A DNA stretch of 51,419 nt from Nitrospirota bacterium (GTDB lineage: Bacteria > Nitrospirota > Nitrospiria > JACQBW01): the NCBI GenBank assembly GCA_016194305.1, contig JACQBW010000003.1:103224-154642 (forward strand), read 5' to 3'. The position numbers and the translations under genes were made by a program. Of this stretch, positions 33,965 through 42,615 are shown piece after piece (position 1 is the first letter of the stretch; each line of letters begins with the position of its first letter). The notes below the pieces were generated by a model, which saw nothing but the letters and a program-made list of their open reading frames with translations, did no database searches and was not told where the DNA came from.

Positions 33965-34773
33965 GTTTCGGCGACCCTTTCTTTTTTTGGTTTGGTCATT
34001 TTGAGTTGAAATCCATATCTCATTTTCTCGTACACGGGATACAGTAAGTGAAACATTTCTGTTTTGATTCTATTGCTCACGCTCCGATTGTGATCTTTAC
34101 CCCATTTCGACTCAAAATGATCATCATCTCTTTTTCGTATTTCCAATAGATTCTTTGACCGGGTAATATCTTCCTGGGTTTTCTCAGAATAGTGATGAAC
34201 AAATGCACTCCCCGTGACGGCCTCTCCGATTCCTTTTTTCTGCAGTCTGAGCACCATATCGTCATCTCCCCGGGTAATGAAAAATCGCTCGTCAAACAGC
34301 CCCACTTCATCAAAAAATATTCTTCTAAACAACACCAGGCTAAAGTTACAAAGTTCGAGTTTTCGAGAGGCCTGATAGCAGGCAGATGTCAATTTCTCGG
34401 CGAAGGGAATGAGCGGATAGTCCAGACTCCCTTCCCGCATGGCCGGTCCAACGATCCGTCTCGGTTCGATTTGACTATACCGGATGAGGGCCGATGCCCA
34501 ACGCGGCGTCACCAGGATATCATTATTCATGATACAGATGTATTCCGAACGTGCAGCGGAAATTCCCTGGTTCCAGGCGACATAAACGCCTCTGTTTTCC
34601 GAATTAAAAATTACGTGTCCCTTTACCCCTTTGAGATACTCGGTCGTTCCGTCGCTCGATCCGTTATCAATCAGAATGATTTCATATGGGATATCCGTAT
34701 ATTTTTCCAGGTTTGAGAGACACTCCCGGGTATAAGATAGTAGATTGAAGACCGGAATAATGATACTGATCAC
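33937..34773 (-). CDS. GT2-family glycosyltransferase
   Basis: A 278-aa GT-A enzyme with IIIPVFNLLSYTRECLSNL at the N terminus, the nucleotide-binding ILIDNGSSDGT (about 33-43), the metal motif NND at 83-85 (in place of DxD), and the acceptor-side FDERFFITRGDDDMVLRLQ near 170. Rhamnosyl- and galactofuranosyl-transferases of this type often show N-N-D. A GTG start (34771-34773) overlaps the ICMT gene stop. It belongs to the outer glycan part of the operon. Confidence 0.86.
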   Translation of the reverse strand: MISIIIPVFNLLSYTRECLSNLEKYTDIPYEIILIDNGSSDGTTEYLKGVKGHVIFNSENRGVYVAWNQGISAARSEYICIMNNDILVTPRWASALIRYSQIEPRRIVGPAMREGSLDYPLIPFAEKLTSACYQASRKLELCNFSLVLFRRIFFDEVGLFDERFFITRGDDDMVLRLQKKGIGEAVTGSAFVHHYSEKTQEDITRSKNLLEIRKRDDDHFESKWGKDHNRSVSNRIKTEMFHLLYPVYEKMRYGFQLKMTKPKKERVAETWKKQNRIR

Positions 34774-35330
34774 GGATTGAACACTCTGGCTTTATAGATC
34801 AGATAAGCAAGAATGACAGCAATTCCAAACCACGCCCGGATTTCGCGTCGAGTGACCTGGTTCCACGAGAAAGGCACAGTCAATGATGGAGCGGGAGGGT
34901 TCAATTTGAAATGAGGAAAAAATCGGGGGACTTTGCTCCGGTATTCCAAATAAGGATTTCCAAACATGCCGGTTAGCAGCTTTTCTTCATCCAGAATGGT
35001 GGAGCGATAGATTACGAAAAAGAGAACAAAATAGAGGAAAAGCGGGAACCAATGACTCCCCATCACGATAAAACCGAGACCTAAAAAGAAATTTCCCAGA
35101 TAAAGTGGATTGCGTGTATAGGCGTAGGGGCCAAATACGGTCACATAGTCATGCGTATCCTTATTGAGGTATCCTGACGCCCAGATTCGAAGGACAACAC
35201 CTAAGAAGACAAAGACAATTCCCAACCCGATTGAAATCGGGGTAGGTCGGGCTAAGAAAAGAAAAAGTACCGCCAGACAGAAACTCAAAAAAGTCCTGTA
35301 ATGCCCTATCCACTTGTTAAATTTTTCCAT
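34770..35330 (-). CDS. isoprenylcysteine carboxyl methyltransferase-family membrane protein
   Basis: A 186-aa membrane protein with four to five helices. The conserved AdoMet-binding region YVTVFGPYAYTRNPLYLGNFF (from about residue 62) and ILDEEKLLTGMFGNPYLEYRSKVPRFFP (from about 112) define the ICMT/phospholipid methyltransferase group (PF04140/PF04191). Bacteria lack prenylated-protein CAAX substrates of the eukaryotic type, so it probably methylates a lipid or a lipid-linked glycan. Its stop overlaps the GT2 start by 4 bp, which ties it to surface-glycan synthesis. Confidence 0.85.
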   Translation of the reverse strand: MEKFNKWIGHYRTFLSFCLAVLFLFLARPTPISIGLGIVFVFLGVVLRIWASGYLNKDTHDYVTVFGPYAYTRNPLYLGNFFLGLGFIVMGSHWFPLFLYFVLFFVIYRSTILDEEKLLTGMFGNPYLEYRSKVPRFFPHFKLNPPAPSLTVPFSWNQVTRREIRAWFGIAVILAYLIYKARVFNP

Positions 35331-35353
35331 ATCGAAAGATCATTTTCCTTTCC

Positions 35354-36175
35354 TCAAAACGTAATTTTATATTCTCCGGCATCGGGATTGTTCGGGGCGT
35401 CAAGTCCTGCCCTAGGGAAAGAACCGACAAAGGGTTTCGGCTCGGTCGCGAGGAGCTTCTTATGGATCCAGGTCATCTCGAGTGCGTTCGGGAGGTCGTG
35501 GTCCTTATTTAAATCCGAAAAGTTATTACCGTGAATGTGGACCAGATAAAACTCTTTCGACAATTCTAGAACAATTGCGTTGAAGAGTTCGACACTGATA
35601 TCGATGTCATGAAATTCCACGATTAAACCTGAAAACCGATTTGAATATTGAATGACTTCCGGTAAAATGCGGTACTCAGAACCTTCGATATCGATTTTCG
35701 CCAATACGGAACATTCCGGAAGGGTGTCCAGGGACGCAATGATCTGAATAATAGAGGCGCTCTCCCGATCCGTATTGTACCAGACTCTCCGTCGGATATG
35801 CCGGACGTTGCCTTTAAAAAAATTAAAATAGTCAATGGCGTTTTGCCACCTCTTGAAATGCATTTTGGCATCTCTTGCATTAAAACATAGAAACCGCGAT
35901 AAAGCCGTCAGCCATGCGAATGCGGCGATGTTGAAAAATGTACCCGGCCCGATGGTATGATCATAGGCGAGGATCTGCATTTCAGGTCGCAAGTTCATCA
36001 CTTCCCGTTCAAACTTCCAGTCTTTTGATACGCCAAATGAGAGAAGAAGAGACGATTTTCGAATGGCATTCATCGAGATGACATACCCGCCGTCGTTTGG
36101 ACCTCCCAATCGCGCAAGATCGGAACATTCCACGACATGAAAATTTTCTTTGGATACCTTGTTCAACAGCAGCAT
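35354..36175 (-). CDS. FkbM-like methyltransferase
   Basis: A 273-aa protein with GPNDGGYVI (about 25-33), LLSFGVSKDWKFEREVM (AdoMet-site region) and KIDIEGSEYRILPEVIQ, the latter closely matching the hallmark of the FkbM family, followed by GLIVEFHDID. Members O-methylate sugars or other hydroxyls in glycan and antibiotic clusters. It has GGAGG upstream of its ATG. It lies between a GT2 gene and the ICMT-like gene and is one of three methyltransferase-like proteins in this operon. Confidence 0.78.
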   Translation of the reverse strand: MLLLNKVSKENFHVVECSDLARLGGPNDGGYVISMNAIRKSSLLLSFGVSKDWKFEREVMNLRPEMQILAYDHTIGPGTFFNIAAFAWLTALSRFLCFNARDAKMHFKRWQNAIDYFNFFKGNVRHIRRRVWYNTDRESASIIQIIASLDTLPECSVLAKIDIEGSEYRILPEVIQYSNRFSGLIVEFHDIDISVELFNAIVLELSKEFYLVHIHGNNFSDLNKDHDLPNALEMTWIHKKLLATEPKPFVGSFPRAGLDAPNNPDAGEYKITF

Positions 36176-36193
36176 AACCCGGAACGGCCTCCT

Positions 36194-36949
36194 TTATGGC
36201 TTATTTTGTTTAAGCAATTCCCAGCATTTGGCATATTTTAAAAATGTATAAAACGAATAGAGCACGCAAAGAATAAAACCGAACGCCCCTTCTTTAAACC
36301 CTCTCTTGATCAAATACATCTTGATAAAAGTCACCGGAGGTCTTAGTAACATTTTTGCAATAATCCGTTTTGGATGCGCAGCAAATAGATCTTTGGCCGC
36401 CAAACTGGAATATCGGTCCATTCTTTGCAAGTAGTCCGAAAGATCACGATAGGTAAAATGAACGAACGACTGTTTCAGGTATCCCTTTTCTCCAGATAAT
36501 TGGACCGATTCATGAACCTGGACGGGATTGAACCTTCCTTTCTTTCTATTGAAAAGTCGAACCGTATAATCGGGATGCCAGCCGCAATTCAATATCAAGC
36601 GATTGCCAAAATAGTTCTTACGACTGATTGCAAATCCCGCAACTTCGATCTTGTCCTTGAGGATCGATTCTATTTCGAATTTTAGCTCAGGGGTAACTCG
36701 CTCATCCGCGTCGATACTCAAAATCCAGTCAAAGTGGGCCCTGTCGAGAGCGTTATTTTTCTGTTTTCCGAAACCCTCCCATGGCAGGTAATAAACCTGA
36801 TCCGTAAAGGATTTGCAAATTTCGACGGTCTTATCCCTGCTTCCGGAATCGACAACGATGATTTCGTCAACCCATTTTATGCTTTCGAGACAAGCCCTGA
36901 TATTATTCTCTTCGTTCAGTGTAATGACGATCGCCGAAAGCTTGTTCAT
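36194..36949 (-). CDS. GT2-family LPS core glycosyltransferase (WaaE/KdtX-like)
   Basis: A 251-aa GT-A enzyme resembling WaaE beta-1,4-glucosyltransferases of the LPS inner core: LSAIVITLNEENNIRACL at the start, EIIVVDSGSRDKTVEI (about 29-44), PWEGFGKQKNNAL, and the metal motif DAD (80-82) in ILSIDADERV. The C-terminal ~50 residues include a hydrophobic, basic segment that attaches to the membrane (FILCVLYSFYTFL). It transfers glucose or a similar sugar to heptose I in known systems. Here it lies 60 bp from the Trm112-like gene. Confidence 0.86.
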   Translation of the reverse strand: MNKLSAIVITLNEENNIRACLESIKWVDEIIVVDSGSRDKTVEICKSFTDQVYYLPWEGFGKQKNNALDRAHFDWILSIDADERVTPELKFEIESILKDKIEVAGFAISRKNYFGNRLILNCGWHPDYTVRLFNRKKGRFNPVQVHESVQLSGEKGYLKQSFVHFTYRDLSDYLQRMDRYSSLAAKDLFAAHPKRIIAKMLLRPPVTFIKMYLIKRGFKEGAFGFILCVLYSFYTFLKYAKCWELLKQNKP

Positions 36950-37009
36950 GTGTTTTCTATTTGGAGGTATTTGTTAGCGCTTCGCACTGGCAAAGCCGGT
37001 GCGCGAAAC

Positions 37010-37174
37010 TTATTCTATTCGAATCGCTTCTTCGATCAACATGATCGGAATATCATCCTTGATTGGATACATCAGTCGGCAGTTTTCGCAGATCAATCCT
37101 TCGCCGGGAGACTTCAAAATAAGACTTCCCTTGCATTGAGGACATGCAAGTATCTCTAAGAATTCTTTATTCAT
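37010..37174 (-). CDS. Trm112/YcaR-like zinc-ribbon protein (54 aa)
   Basis: A short ORF with the pattern of the Trm112/YcaR family (PF03966): EILACPQCKGSLIL (Cys11, Cys14), GLICENCRLMYPIKDDIPIML (Cys30, Cys33), then IEEAIRI. The ATG (37172-37174) follows a strong AGGAGGAG sequence at slightly long spacing. In other bacteria this protein sits near lpxK/kdsB and its exact function is unsettled; Trm112 activates methyltransferases in eukaryotes and archaea. Three methyltransferase-like genes lie downstream in the same operon, so a partner role is possible but not shown. Confidence 0.85.
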   Translation of the reverse strand: MNKEFLEILACPQCKGSLILKSPGEGLICENCRLMYPIKDDIPIMLIEEAIRIE

Positions 37175-37209
37175 TGTCAAATCTCTCCTCCTTCCGTGTC
37201 ACCCAAAAA

Positions 37210-38268
37210 TCAATAGGAATCGACTCTTTGCTGAATTTTTTCAAATACCTCTTCCGGCGTAATGGATTCCATACATTCCATCGGAAACGGATGATTGTGA
37301 CAGGTTCTCTTTAAACAGGGACTGCAGGCCACATTTTTGTATACGACCTGCTCCTCCCTTCCGTATGGACCCGTTTTATGAAAATCCGAGGCCCCAAACA
37401 AGGCCAGAACGGGAACATTCAAGGCCACGGCCAGGTGCATCGGTCCGGAATCGTTGGTCACCAGAATCGCAGATCGAATGAGGAATGCGGATAACTGCTT
37501 AAGGGAAAATTTGCCCGTAGCAAGTATGGGACGAACGGTCATCCCGCTCACTATTTTCCGAATATCCGGCAACTCGCCATGGGATCCCAGAAAGACCACC
37601 TGAAAACCTTTTGACTGATGAAGAAGGACTGTCAAGCGTCTGAAATGATGAGCGGGCCATCTTTTGGTAGCCCACCTTGCGGTAGGATGAATGGCCACAA
37701 TGGGCAAGCCGGGATCTATTTTTTCGGACTTCATAAAATCTTCAATAAACACTTTATCTTTTTCATCAATCGGGATCAAGAACTCCGGTTCCCCTACCCA
37801 CCCCAGTGACTTTGGGATCAGGAGATAGCGATCCACAGCATGAATCGTCGGGTCCGGCACCAAAACCCTTTGTCCATAAAAGTGGCGGCTCCCTTCGCGG
37901 CTATTATCAAATCCAATCGTTTTTCTCCCCCGGCTCAGCCAGGCAATTAATCCGCTTCGAAAAAGTCCCTGGAGATCGATCACCAGATCAAAGCTTTTTT
38001 CCCTCAGTGTTTGAATCAACACCCAATTCGAGTAGAATCCCTGGAAAAATCGATTTTTTATTCTTCGATCAAAAAGGAAAATCTTGTCGATCGATGGCTG
38101 TCCGATCAGTAATTCCCCATATTCCCTGTTCACCAGGAAGCTAATCTCCGTGGAAGGAAAGCATGTTTTCAGAGCGGATGCAACCGGAAGACTTTGAATG
38201 ACATCTCCCAAAGAACTCAATTTGATAATCAGGATTCGAAGCGGGACATTGGCGACGGCACTACCCAT
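37210..38268 (-). CDS. GT9-family LPS heptosyltransferase
   Basis: A 352-aa GT-B enzyme with RILIIKLSSLGDVIQSLPVA (about 11-30), the donor-site NDSGPMHLAVAL, the G-x-T/S loop FGASDFHKTGP and a cysteine-rich tail segment CSPCLKRTCHNHPFPMEC seen in WaaC/WaaF/WaaQ proteins. It most likely adds L-glycero-D-manno-heptose or a similar sugar to Kdo-lipid A or the inner core. The start overlaps the upstream GT4 gene by 8 bp. Whether it is heptosyltransferase I, II or III cannot be told. Confidence 0.87.
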   Translation of the reverse strand: MGSAVANVPLRILIIKLSSLGDVIQSLPVASALKTCFPSTEISFLVNREYGELLIGQPSIDKIFLFDRRIKNRFFQGFYSNWVLIQTLREKSFDLVIDLQGLFRSGLIAWLSRGRKTIGFDNSREGSRHFYGQRVLVPDPTIHAVDRYLLIPKSLGWVGEPEFLIPIDEKDKVFIEDFMKSEKIDPGLPIVAIHPTARWATKRWPAHHFRRLTVLLHQSKGFQVVFLGSHGELPDIRKIVSGMTVRPILATGKFSLKQLSAFLIRSAILVTNDSGPMHLAVALNVPVLALFGASDFHKTGPYGREEQVVYKNVACSPCLKRTCHNHPFPMECMESITPEEVFEKIQQRVDSY

Positions 38269-39391
38269 TTTCTACCAGTTCCCGAAATAAATTGAGCGTC
38301 TCGTTTGCGACCCGGTCCATATTAAAGAACGATTGCACCCTTCTCTGGCCCGATAACGCCATTCTTTTACGCTCCTGAGAGTTTTCGAGCATCCGGTTTA
38401 TTTGAACTGCGAGATCTGAGGCATTTCCTTTCGCAAATAGAAGTCCATTTTCCTCATGAAGAATGATTTCGTTGATGCCGCCTATATCGGTTCCGATGCA
38501 AGGAATTCCGGCAGCCATGGCTTCCAGATTCACAAGACCCAGAGATTCCGAATAAGATGGAAGGACATGAATATCCATCAGAAAATAAAAGGGGAATATA
38601 TTATCCTGAAAAGGAATAATTTTAATCTGGTCAGGCCGAATTCCGGCCATTAGGCCGATCTTCATGAGGAAAGAACAGTCTTTTAAGTCCGGACCAATCA
38701 GTAAAAGAAGAACATCTCTCGAGATCTCCTTCATTGCCCTAAAAAGGACATCATGTCCTTTTCCATGTTCACGCGTATTTTTACCAAATGGGTCATAGTC
38801 AGCAACCATTCCAACAATCGGCCGGTTTTCTTCTCCTGGAAGAAATGTTTTCCTTAAATATCCAAGGTATGCAGGATCCGGCGGATTTATTTTACTTAAA
38901 TCGATTCCTCCCAATATCAATCTCTTTTTGAACGTAAGATCTTTTCTAAGGCTGTCGAGGACCACCTGACTGACCGCAATATTCATATCGGCCCCCCAGT
39001 TATATATGAGAGAGCCAAAAAATGGAACAGTCCCTGAAACAGCATGTCTTGTTATGATAATTTTTGCATTGCAATGAAAAACCTTCTTCGCAAAAATGGC
39101 GAGATAACGTTCTCTGGAATGATGAACATTGATGATGTCTATCCTGTTTTTGTTCGAGAATCGGGCAAGTTGAGCGGCCTTTTTCAATTCAAATAAACCA
39201 TCAATATCAATAATATGGGTCTGCAGGCCCTCCTTTTCGGCGCTGGCAAGTGTGATGCTGCCTGATGAACACGCTTGAATGACGAACTGTCCTGCTTTGA
39301 CGAATTGACTGGCCAATGAAACTGCAAACACTCCGGAACCGGCTTTGCCTCCTCCCAGAGATAAATTCAATATTCTGAGAGATTTAACCAT
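38261..39391 (-). CDS. GT4-family glycosyltransferase
   Basis: A 376-aa GT-B enzyme with the N-terminal glycine motif LGGGKAGSGVFAVSLASQF, and in the C domain GMVADYDPFGKN, then ESLGLVNLEAMAAGIPCIG carrying the catalytic glutamate pair. It overlaps the PIG-L gene upstream by 8 bp and the GT9 gene downstream by 8 bp, showing coupled translation. With the adjacent PIG-L deacetylase it repeats the arrangement of the plus-strand pair at 28200-30052, though the two GT4 proteins are only distantly alike. Confidence 0.88.
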   Translation of the reverse strand: MVKSLRILNLSLGGGKAGSGVFAVSLASQFVKAGQFVIQACSSGSITLASAEKEGLQTHIIDIDGLFELKKAAQLARFSNKNRIDIINVHHSRERYLAIFAKKVFHCNAKIIITRHAVSGTVPFFGSLIYNWGADMNIAVSQVVLDSLRKDLTFKKRLILGGIDLSKINPPDPAYLGYLRKTFLPGEENRPIVGMVADYDPFGKNTREHGKGHDVLFRAMKEISRDVLLLLIGPDLKDCSFLMKIGLMAGIRPDQIKIIPFQDNIFPFYFLMDIHVLPSYSESLGLVNLEAMAAGIPCIGTDIGGINEIILHEENGLLFAKGNASDLAVQINRMLENSQERKRMALSGQRRVQSFFNMDRVANETLNLFRELVENG

Positions 39392-40097
39392 AAATATCTT
39401 CCCAAAGTTTTTTAAATCGATGGGGAGTCATTCTGAAGAAGGCCTCCCCATGGCTTTTTGCATTCGCAATCATGCCGCGGTAACGGTTTAGCGCAATGGT
39501 CCCTTCGAGCCAATTATGGCTCTCGAGTTGGCTTGAATAGCATCCCAGCGCCTTTTTCTTCCAATCGATGACATTTGAGATATCCACAACAACATTGGGT
39601 ATAAGCGTCGTCCAAACTTCGAAAGTGTAGATCATGAAATCTTTCTTTATCAGACTCAGCGCCTTATAAAAATAGCCGTTCAATGCAACATGGTCTTGAT
39701 GTCGATCAATGAAGGAAGGAAGATATACGATTTCAGGATTAACGCTATTGACCAAATCCGCCAGCCTTTGTTCAATTTCAGGAAATTGGCTCAAAGTTTT
39801 CGATTGATATTTCCAAAAAATCTTTTCCGAAATTCCCAGAACCGAACTCGCGGCGTCTGCCTCTCTTATTCGTTCCGGTGTACAATCTGCAAGGTAAAGC
39901 ACGGTCACCTTGCTCCCGGATGAAGAATGCCTCAAAATCGACCCGCCACACCCGATTGTTTCGTCATCAATGTGAGGGGCAAGAACCAGAATGCGCTCTC
40001 CAGCCGGACAATCCTCCAGGGGGAGAGATATATTTAGAAACGGTTCAACGGATTCGTACCATCGGTAAACATGTGCCCATTTAACTCGAAGTTTCAA
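39384..40097 (-). CDS. PIG-L family (GlcNAc-type) deacetylase
   Basis: A 237-aa LmbE/PIG-L enzyme with the full zinc and base motif PHIDDE (41-46) in LVLAPHIDDETIGCGGSIL, and DRHQDH at 131-136. The C-terminal half has EVWTTLIPNVVVDIS and NRYRG plus GEAF, shared with the paralogue at 29300. It probably deacetylates an N-acetyl-hexosamine of the LPS core or of the lipid-linked glycan. It starts inside the stop of the GT9-GmhB fusion gene (ATGA overlap). Confidence 0.9.
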   Translation of the reverse strand: MKLRVKWAHVYRWYESVEPFLNISLPLEDCPAGERILVLAPHIDDETIGCGGSILRHSSSGSKVTVLYLADCTPERIREADAASSVLGISEKIFWKYQSKTLSQFPEIEQRLADLVNSVNPEIVYLPSFIDRHQDHVALNGYFYKALSLIKKDFMIYTFEVWTTLIPNVVVDISNVIDWKKKALGCYSSQLESHNWLEGTIALNRYRGMIANAKSHGEAFFRMTPHRFKKLWEDIYG

Positions 40098-41728
40098 AAG
40101 GTCCTTTCTGATATCGTATCCATCTCCTCATGTCTTATATCCGCCCTAATCCATTGCGCCGCCTCTAAAAGATTTTGTGCCACATGCGCCACCGGAGGCG
40201 CCCCGGCCGAATTTTTGAATATTTTTAAACTTTCGTTCCCCTTGCCGGTGAGGACCAGAACGGCCTTGGCGCCGATTCGTGCGGCCAGTTCTATATCGGA
40301 AGTCTGATCCCCGACAAAATAAGACTTTCGGAGATCAATACGATTGTGACGAAGAATCTGTCGAATCAGTCCCGTCCCCGGTTTTCGACAGAGGCAGCCC
40401 TCATCGGGATGGTGGGGACAGTAATAAAGCCCGGAGATTTTGACATGGGATCGACCGAGCATTTCTTCAAGTTTCTGATGAAGTTTCAAGAGAAATTCCT
40501 CGGTAAAAAATCCTCTTGCAATGCCGGACTGATTAGTGACGATAAATATTGGTATATCACATTGATTCAAAAGAAGCAGGGCTTCTTCCGCCTCGTTATA
40601 AAGACGAAAATCCTTTTCTGAAGAAATATAGTTACGATCCTCGTTGATCGTGCCGTCACGATCAAGAAAGAGAGCCGGAATCAAAGGCTTTTGCAATAGC
40701 GCTCTTTCTCGATGGAATAATTCCATGACTTCACTTACCGGAATCGAAGTCATACAACGATGATCGATGGGGCATTCTCGCAAAAGACAGGGAGAGCACT
40801 CTGTTTCCTTTTGAATGATCGTATTTTGTACTCCGGCAGGTGAAGTCACTTTCGGATCGGTTGGCCCGAAAATGGAGATAAGAGGAACATTTAAGGCGCT
40901 GGCGATATGCATTGGACCCGAGTCATTCGAAATAAATATAGAACATTGAGAAATCAACGCCACCAGTTCTCTTAAGGTTGTTTTTCCGGATAAATTAACC
41001 GGCGTTTCAGACATCATGCTGACGATCTCGTCGTTCACCTTGCATTCTTCCGAAGAACCGAAGAAAATGACTTTTACATTTCCTTCTCTGATAAGACAAT
41101 CTGCGAGCTCGGCAAATCGTTCGGTCTCCCACCTCTTCGCAGAACCATAAGCCGCACCGGCATGAATCCCGATCATGAAGTCCCCCGGGTTCATGCCTTC
41201 ACCACGCAGAATCTTCCAGGCCGCGTTTTTCTCTTCTTCGTTTGTATTGAGAAAAGGTGGTCTCCTGGATAGACAGATATTTTCAAACTCGGATACGAGA
41301 TGAAGGTAATAGGTCATTTGATGAAGGTGTTTGGCAGGAATCCTGACCGGATGGGTCAGGAGTAACCCACGTCCCTCCCTGTCATATCCAAAACGATAGG
41401 GAACGGACGCGAGATAGACAATCCATGCCGCTTCAAAAGCATTCTGAAAAAGTATCGCTAAATCGAAAACCTCCTTTTTTAATTTTTGAATAAGGCGCCA
41501 TTGACCAAGGAATCCTTCTTTCTTGTCAGGAACCGGAATAAAACTATCTGCCAATCCGTTCCCTTTTAAGAGCTGATTGATTGATTCAGGTCCAAGAAAT
41601 ACAATTTCTGCAGTTTTGAAATGGGCGCGGATCGAGCACAAGGCTGGAATGGCAAGCACCGCATCTCCGATCCAGTTGGGAACGCGTACGATGAGTTTAT
41701 TGATTTCGTCTGATTTAATGGCTTTCAA
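40094..41728 (-). CDS. fusion: LPS heptosyltransferase (GT9) plus heptose-bisphosphate phosphatase (GmhB)
   Basis: One open frame joins two LPS enzymes (544 aa from the preferred start). Residues about 10-340 are a GT9 heptosyltransferase (VRVPNWIGDAVLAIPAL near the start, NDSGPMHIASAL at 268-279). Residues about 350-530 are a HAD-type D,D-heptose 1,7-bisphosphate 7-phosphatase: LFLDRDGTINEDRNY (354-368), the zinc loop YCPHHPDEGCLCRKP (436-450; C437, H439, C445, C447) and GDQTSDIE (473-480). The phosphatase helps make the ADP-heptose donor that the transferase uses. The frame is open to an ATG at 41833, but that would overlap lpxL by 119 bp; TTG at 41726-41728 overlaps by 14 bp and is favoured. 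Confidence 0.88.
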   Translation of the reverse strand: MKAIKSDEINKLIVRVPNWIGDAVLAIPALCSIRAHFKTAEIVFLGPESINQLLKGNGLADSFIPVPDKKEGFLGQWRLIQKLKKEVFDLAILFQNAFEAAWIVYLASVPYRFGYDREGRGLLLTHPVRIPAKHLHQMTYYLHLVSEFENICLSRRPPFLNTNEEEKNAAWKILRGEGMNPGDFMIGIHAGAAYGSAKRWETERFAELADCLIREGNVKVIFFGSSEECKVNDEIVSMMSETPVNLSGKTTLRELVALISQCSIFISNDSGPMHIASALNVPLISIFGPTDPKVTSPAGVQNTIIQKETECSPCLLRECPIDHRCMTSIPVSEVMELFHRERALLQKPLIPALFLDRDGTINEDRNYISSEKDFRLYNEAEEALLLLNQCDIPIFIVTNQSGIARGFFTEEFLLKLHQKLEEMLGRSHVKISGLYYCPHHPDEGCLCRKPGTGLIRQILRHNRIDLRKSYFVGDQTSDIELAARIGAKAVLVLTGKGNESLKIFKNSAGAPPVAHVAQNLLEAAQWIRADIRHEEMDTISERTF

Positions 41729-42611
41729 TTTGGGTTTTCCATCGCCGATGCATCCATAGCCACTGATCCGGATATTCTCTGACAACCTCTTCAATTGAGA
41801 GATTAATATTGGCAGTATTTTGCCGGATATCATTTTTCAAATTTCCAGTTTGTACGAGTGGAATTTCAGGTTTTACGATGATTCGGTGAGATCCGTCTGG
41901 TTTTCTCACGATAAAGATCGGCACCATGGGCGTTTTGGTTTTTAACAAAATCATGGCTAGCCCCTTGTTCGTACAGGCGGGACGACCAAAAAATGGAACA
42001 AAAACACCTTCCCTGTGGGCCACATTTTGATCCATCAGAACACAAACGAGTTCACCTTTCTTTAATAATCTGATCATTTCCCAGAAAGCATCATTCTTAT
42101 TGATCACTTTATTCCCTGTGAATGTTCGAATCTCATTGACTCTAAGATGAAGGAAAGGATTGTCCATTTTTCTGGCGACCATAAATCCTTTTTGAAACAG
42201 GAGGGAAATGGCAATTCCAAGGAGTTCCCAATTTCCCATGTGGGCACCTATAAAGACGAGACCCTTTCCCTTCTTGATCGCATTTTGGTAGTGTTCCGCC
42301 CCTTCTACGGAAAGACTTTTCAAGATTTCTGTCGCGTTTCGACGGGAAAGCCGAATCATCTCAAGTACCGACTGTCCCAGATTCTGAAAACTCTGGACGG
42401 CTATCTTTTCAATTTCCGCTTCATTCAGCCGGGAGCCGTAAGCGGCTCTCAAGTTGTTTAGGGTGACATTGCGATGTCTTTTATCCACAAGATAAAACAC
42501 CCGCCCCAGGTACCGACCGAAACGATTCGAGATTTCCTCGGGTAGTCGGTTGGCCATTTCAGAAAAAAGAAGGTATAAGAGATATTGCAAACGGTAATTG
42601 AAAGTTTCCAT
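41715..42611 (-). CDS. lpxL: lipid A biosynthesis acyltransferase (LpxL/HtrB family)
   Basis: Adds a secondary acyl chain to Kdo-lipid IVA at the inner membrane. The 298-aa protein has the catalytic H-x4-E motif as HMGNWE (H124, E129), preceded by LVFIGA, and the later conserved CVLMDQNVAHREGVFVPFFG with the substrate-site residues. A hydrophobic N-terminal stretch can act as a membrane anchor. It lies 4 bp after the lpxK stop. Only one LpxL-type gene is present, so whether it makes the first or second secondary acylation, or both, is unknown. Confidence 0.9.
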   Translation of the reverse strand: METFNYRLQYLLYLLFSEMANRLPEEISNRFGRYLGRVFYLVDKRHRNVTLNNLRAAYGSRLNEAEIEKIAVQSFQNLGQSVLEMIRLSRRNATEILKSLSVEGAEHYQNAIKKGKGLVFIGAHMGNWELLGIAISLLFQKGFMVARKMDNPFLHLRVNEIRTFTGNKVINKNDAFWEMIRLLKKGELVCVLMDQNVAHREGVFVPFFGRPACTNKGLAMILLKTKTPMVPIFIVRKPDGSHRIIVKPEIPLVQTGNLKNDIRQNTANINLSIEEVVREYPDQWLWMHRRWKTQIESH

Positions 42612-42615
42612 CTCT

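Noticed and set aside
41729-41833. N-terminal extension of the heptosyltransferase fusion from the ATG at 41833
   Set aside because: It would overlap lpxL by 119 bp, and the extra residues are only the shifted reading of the lpxL end.
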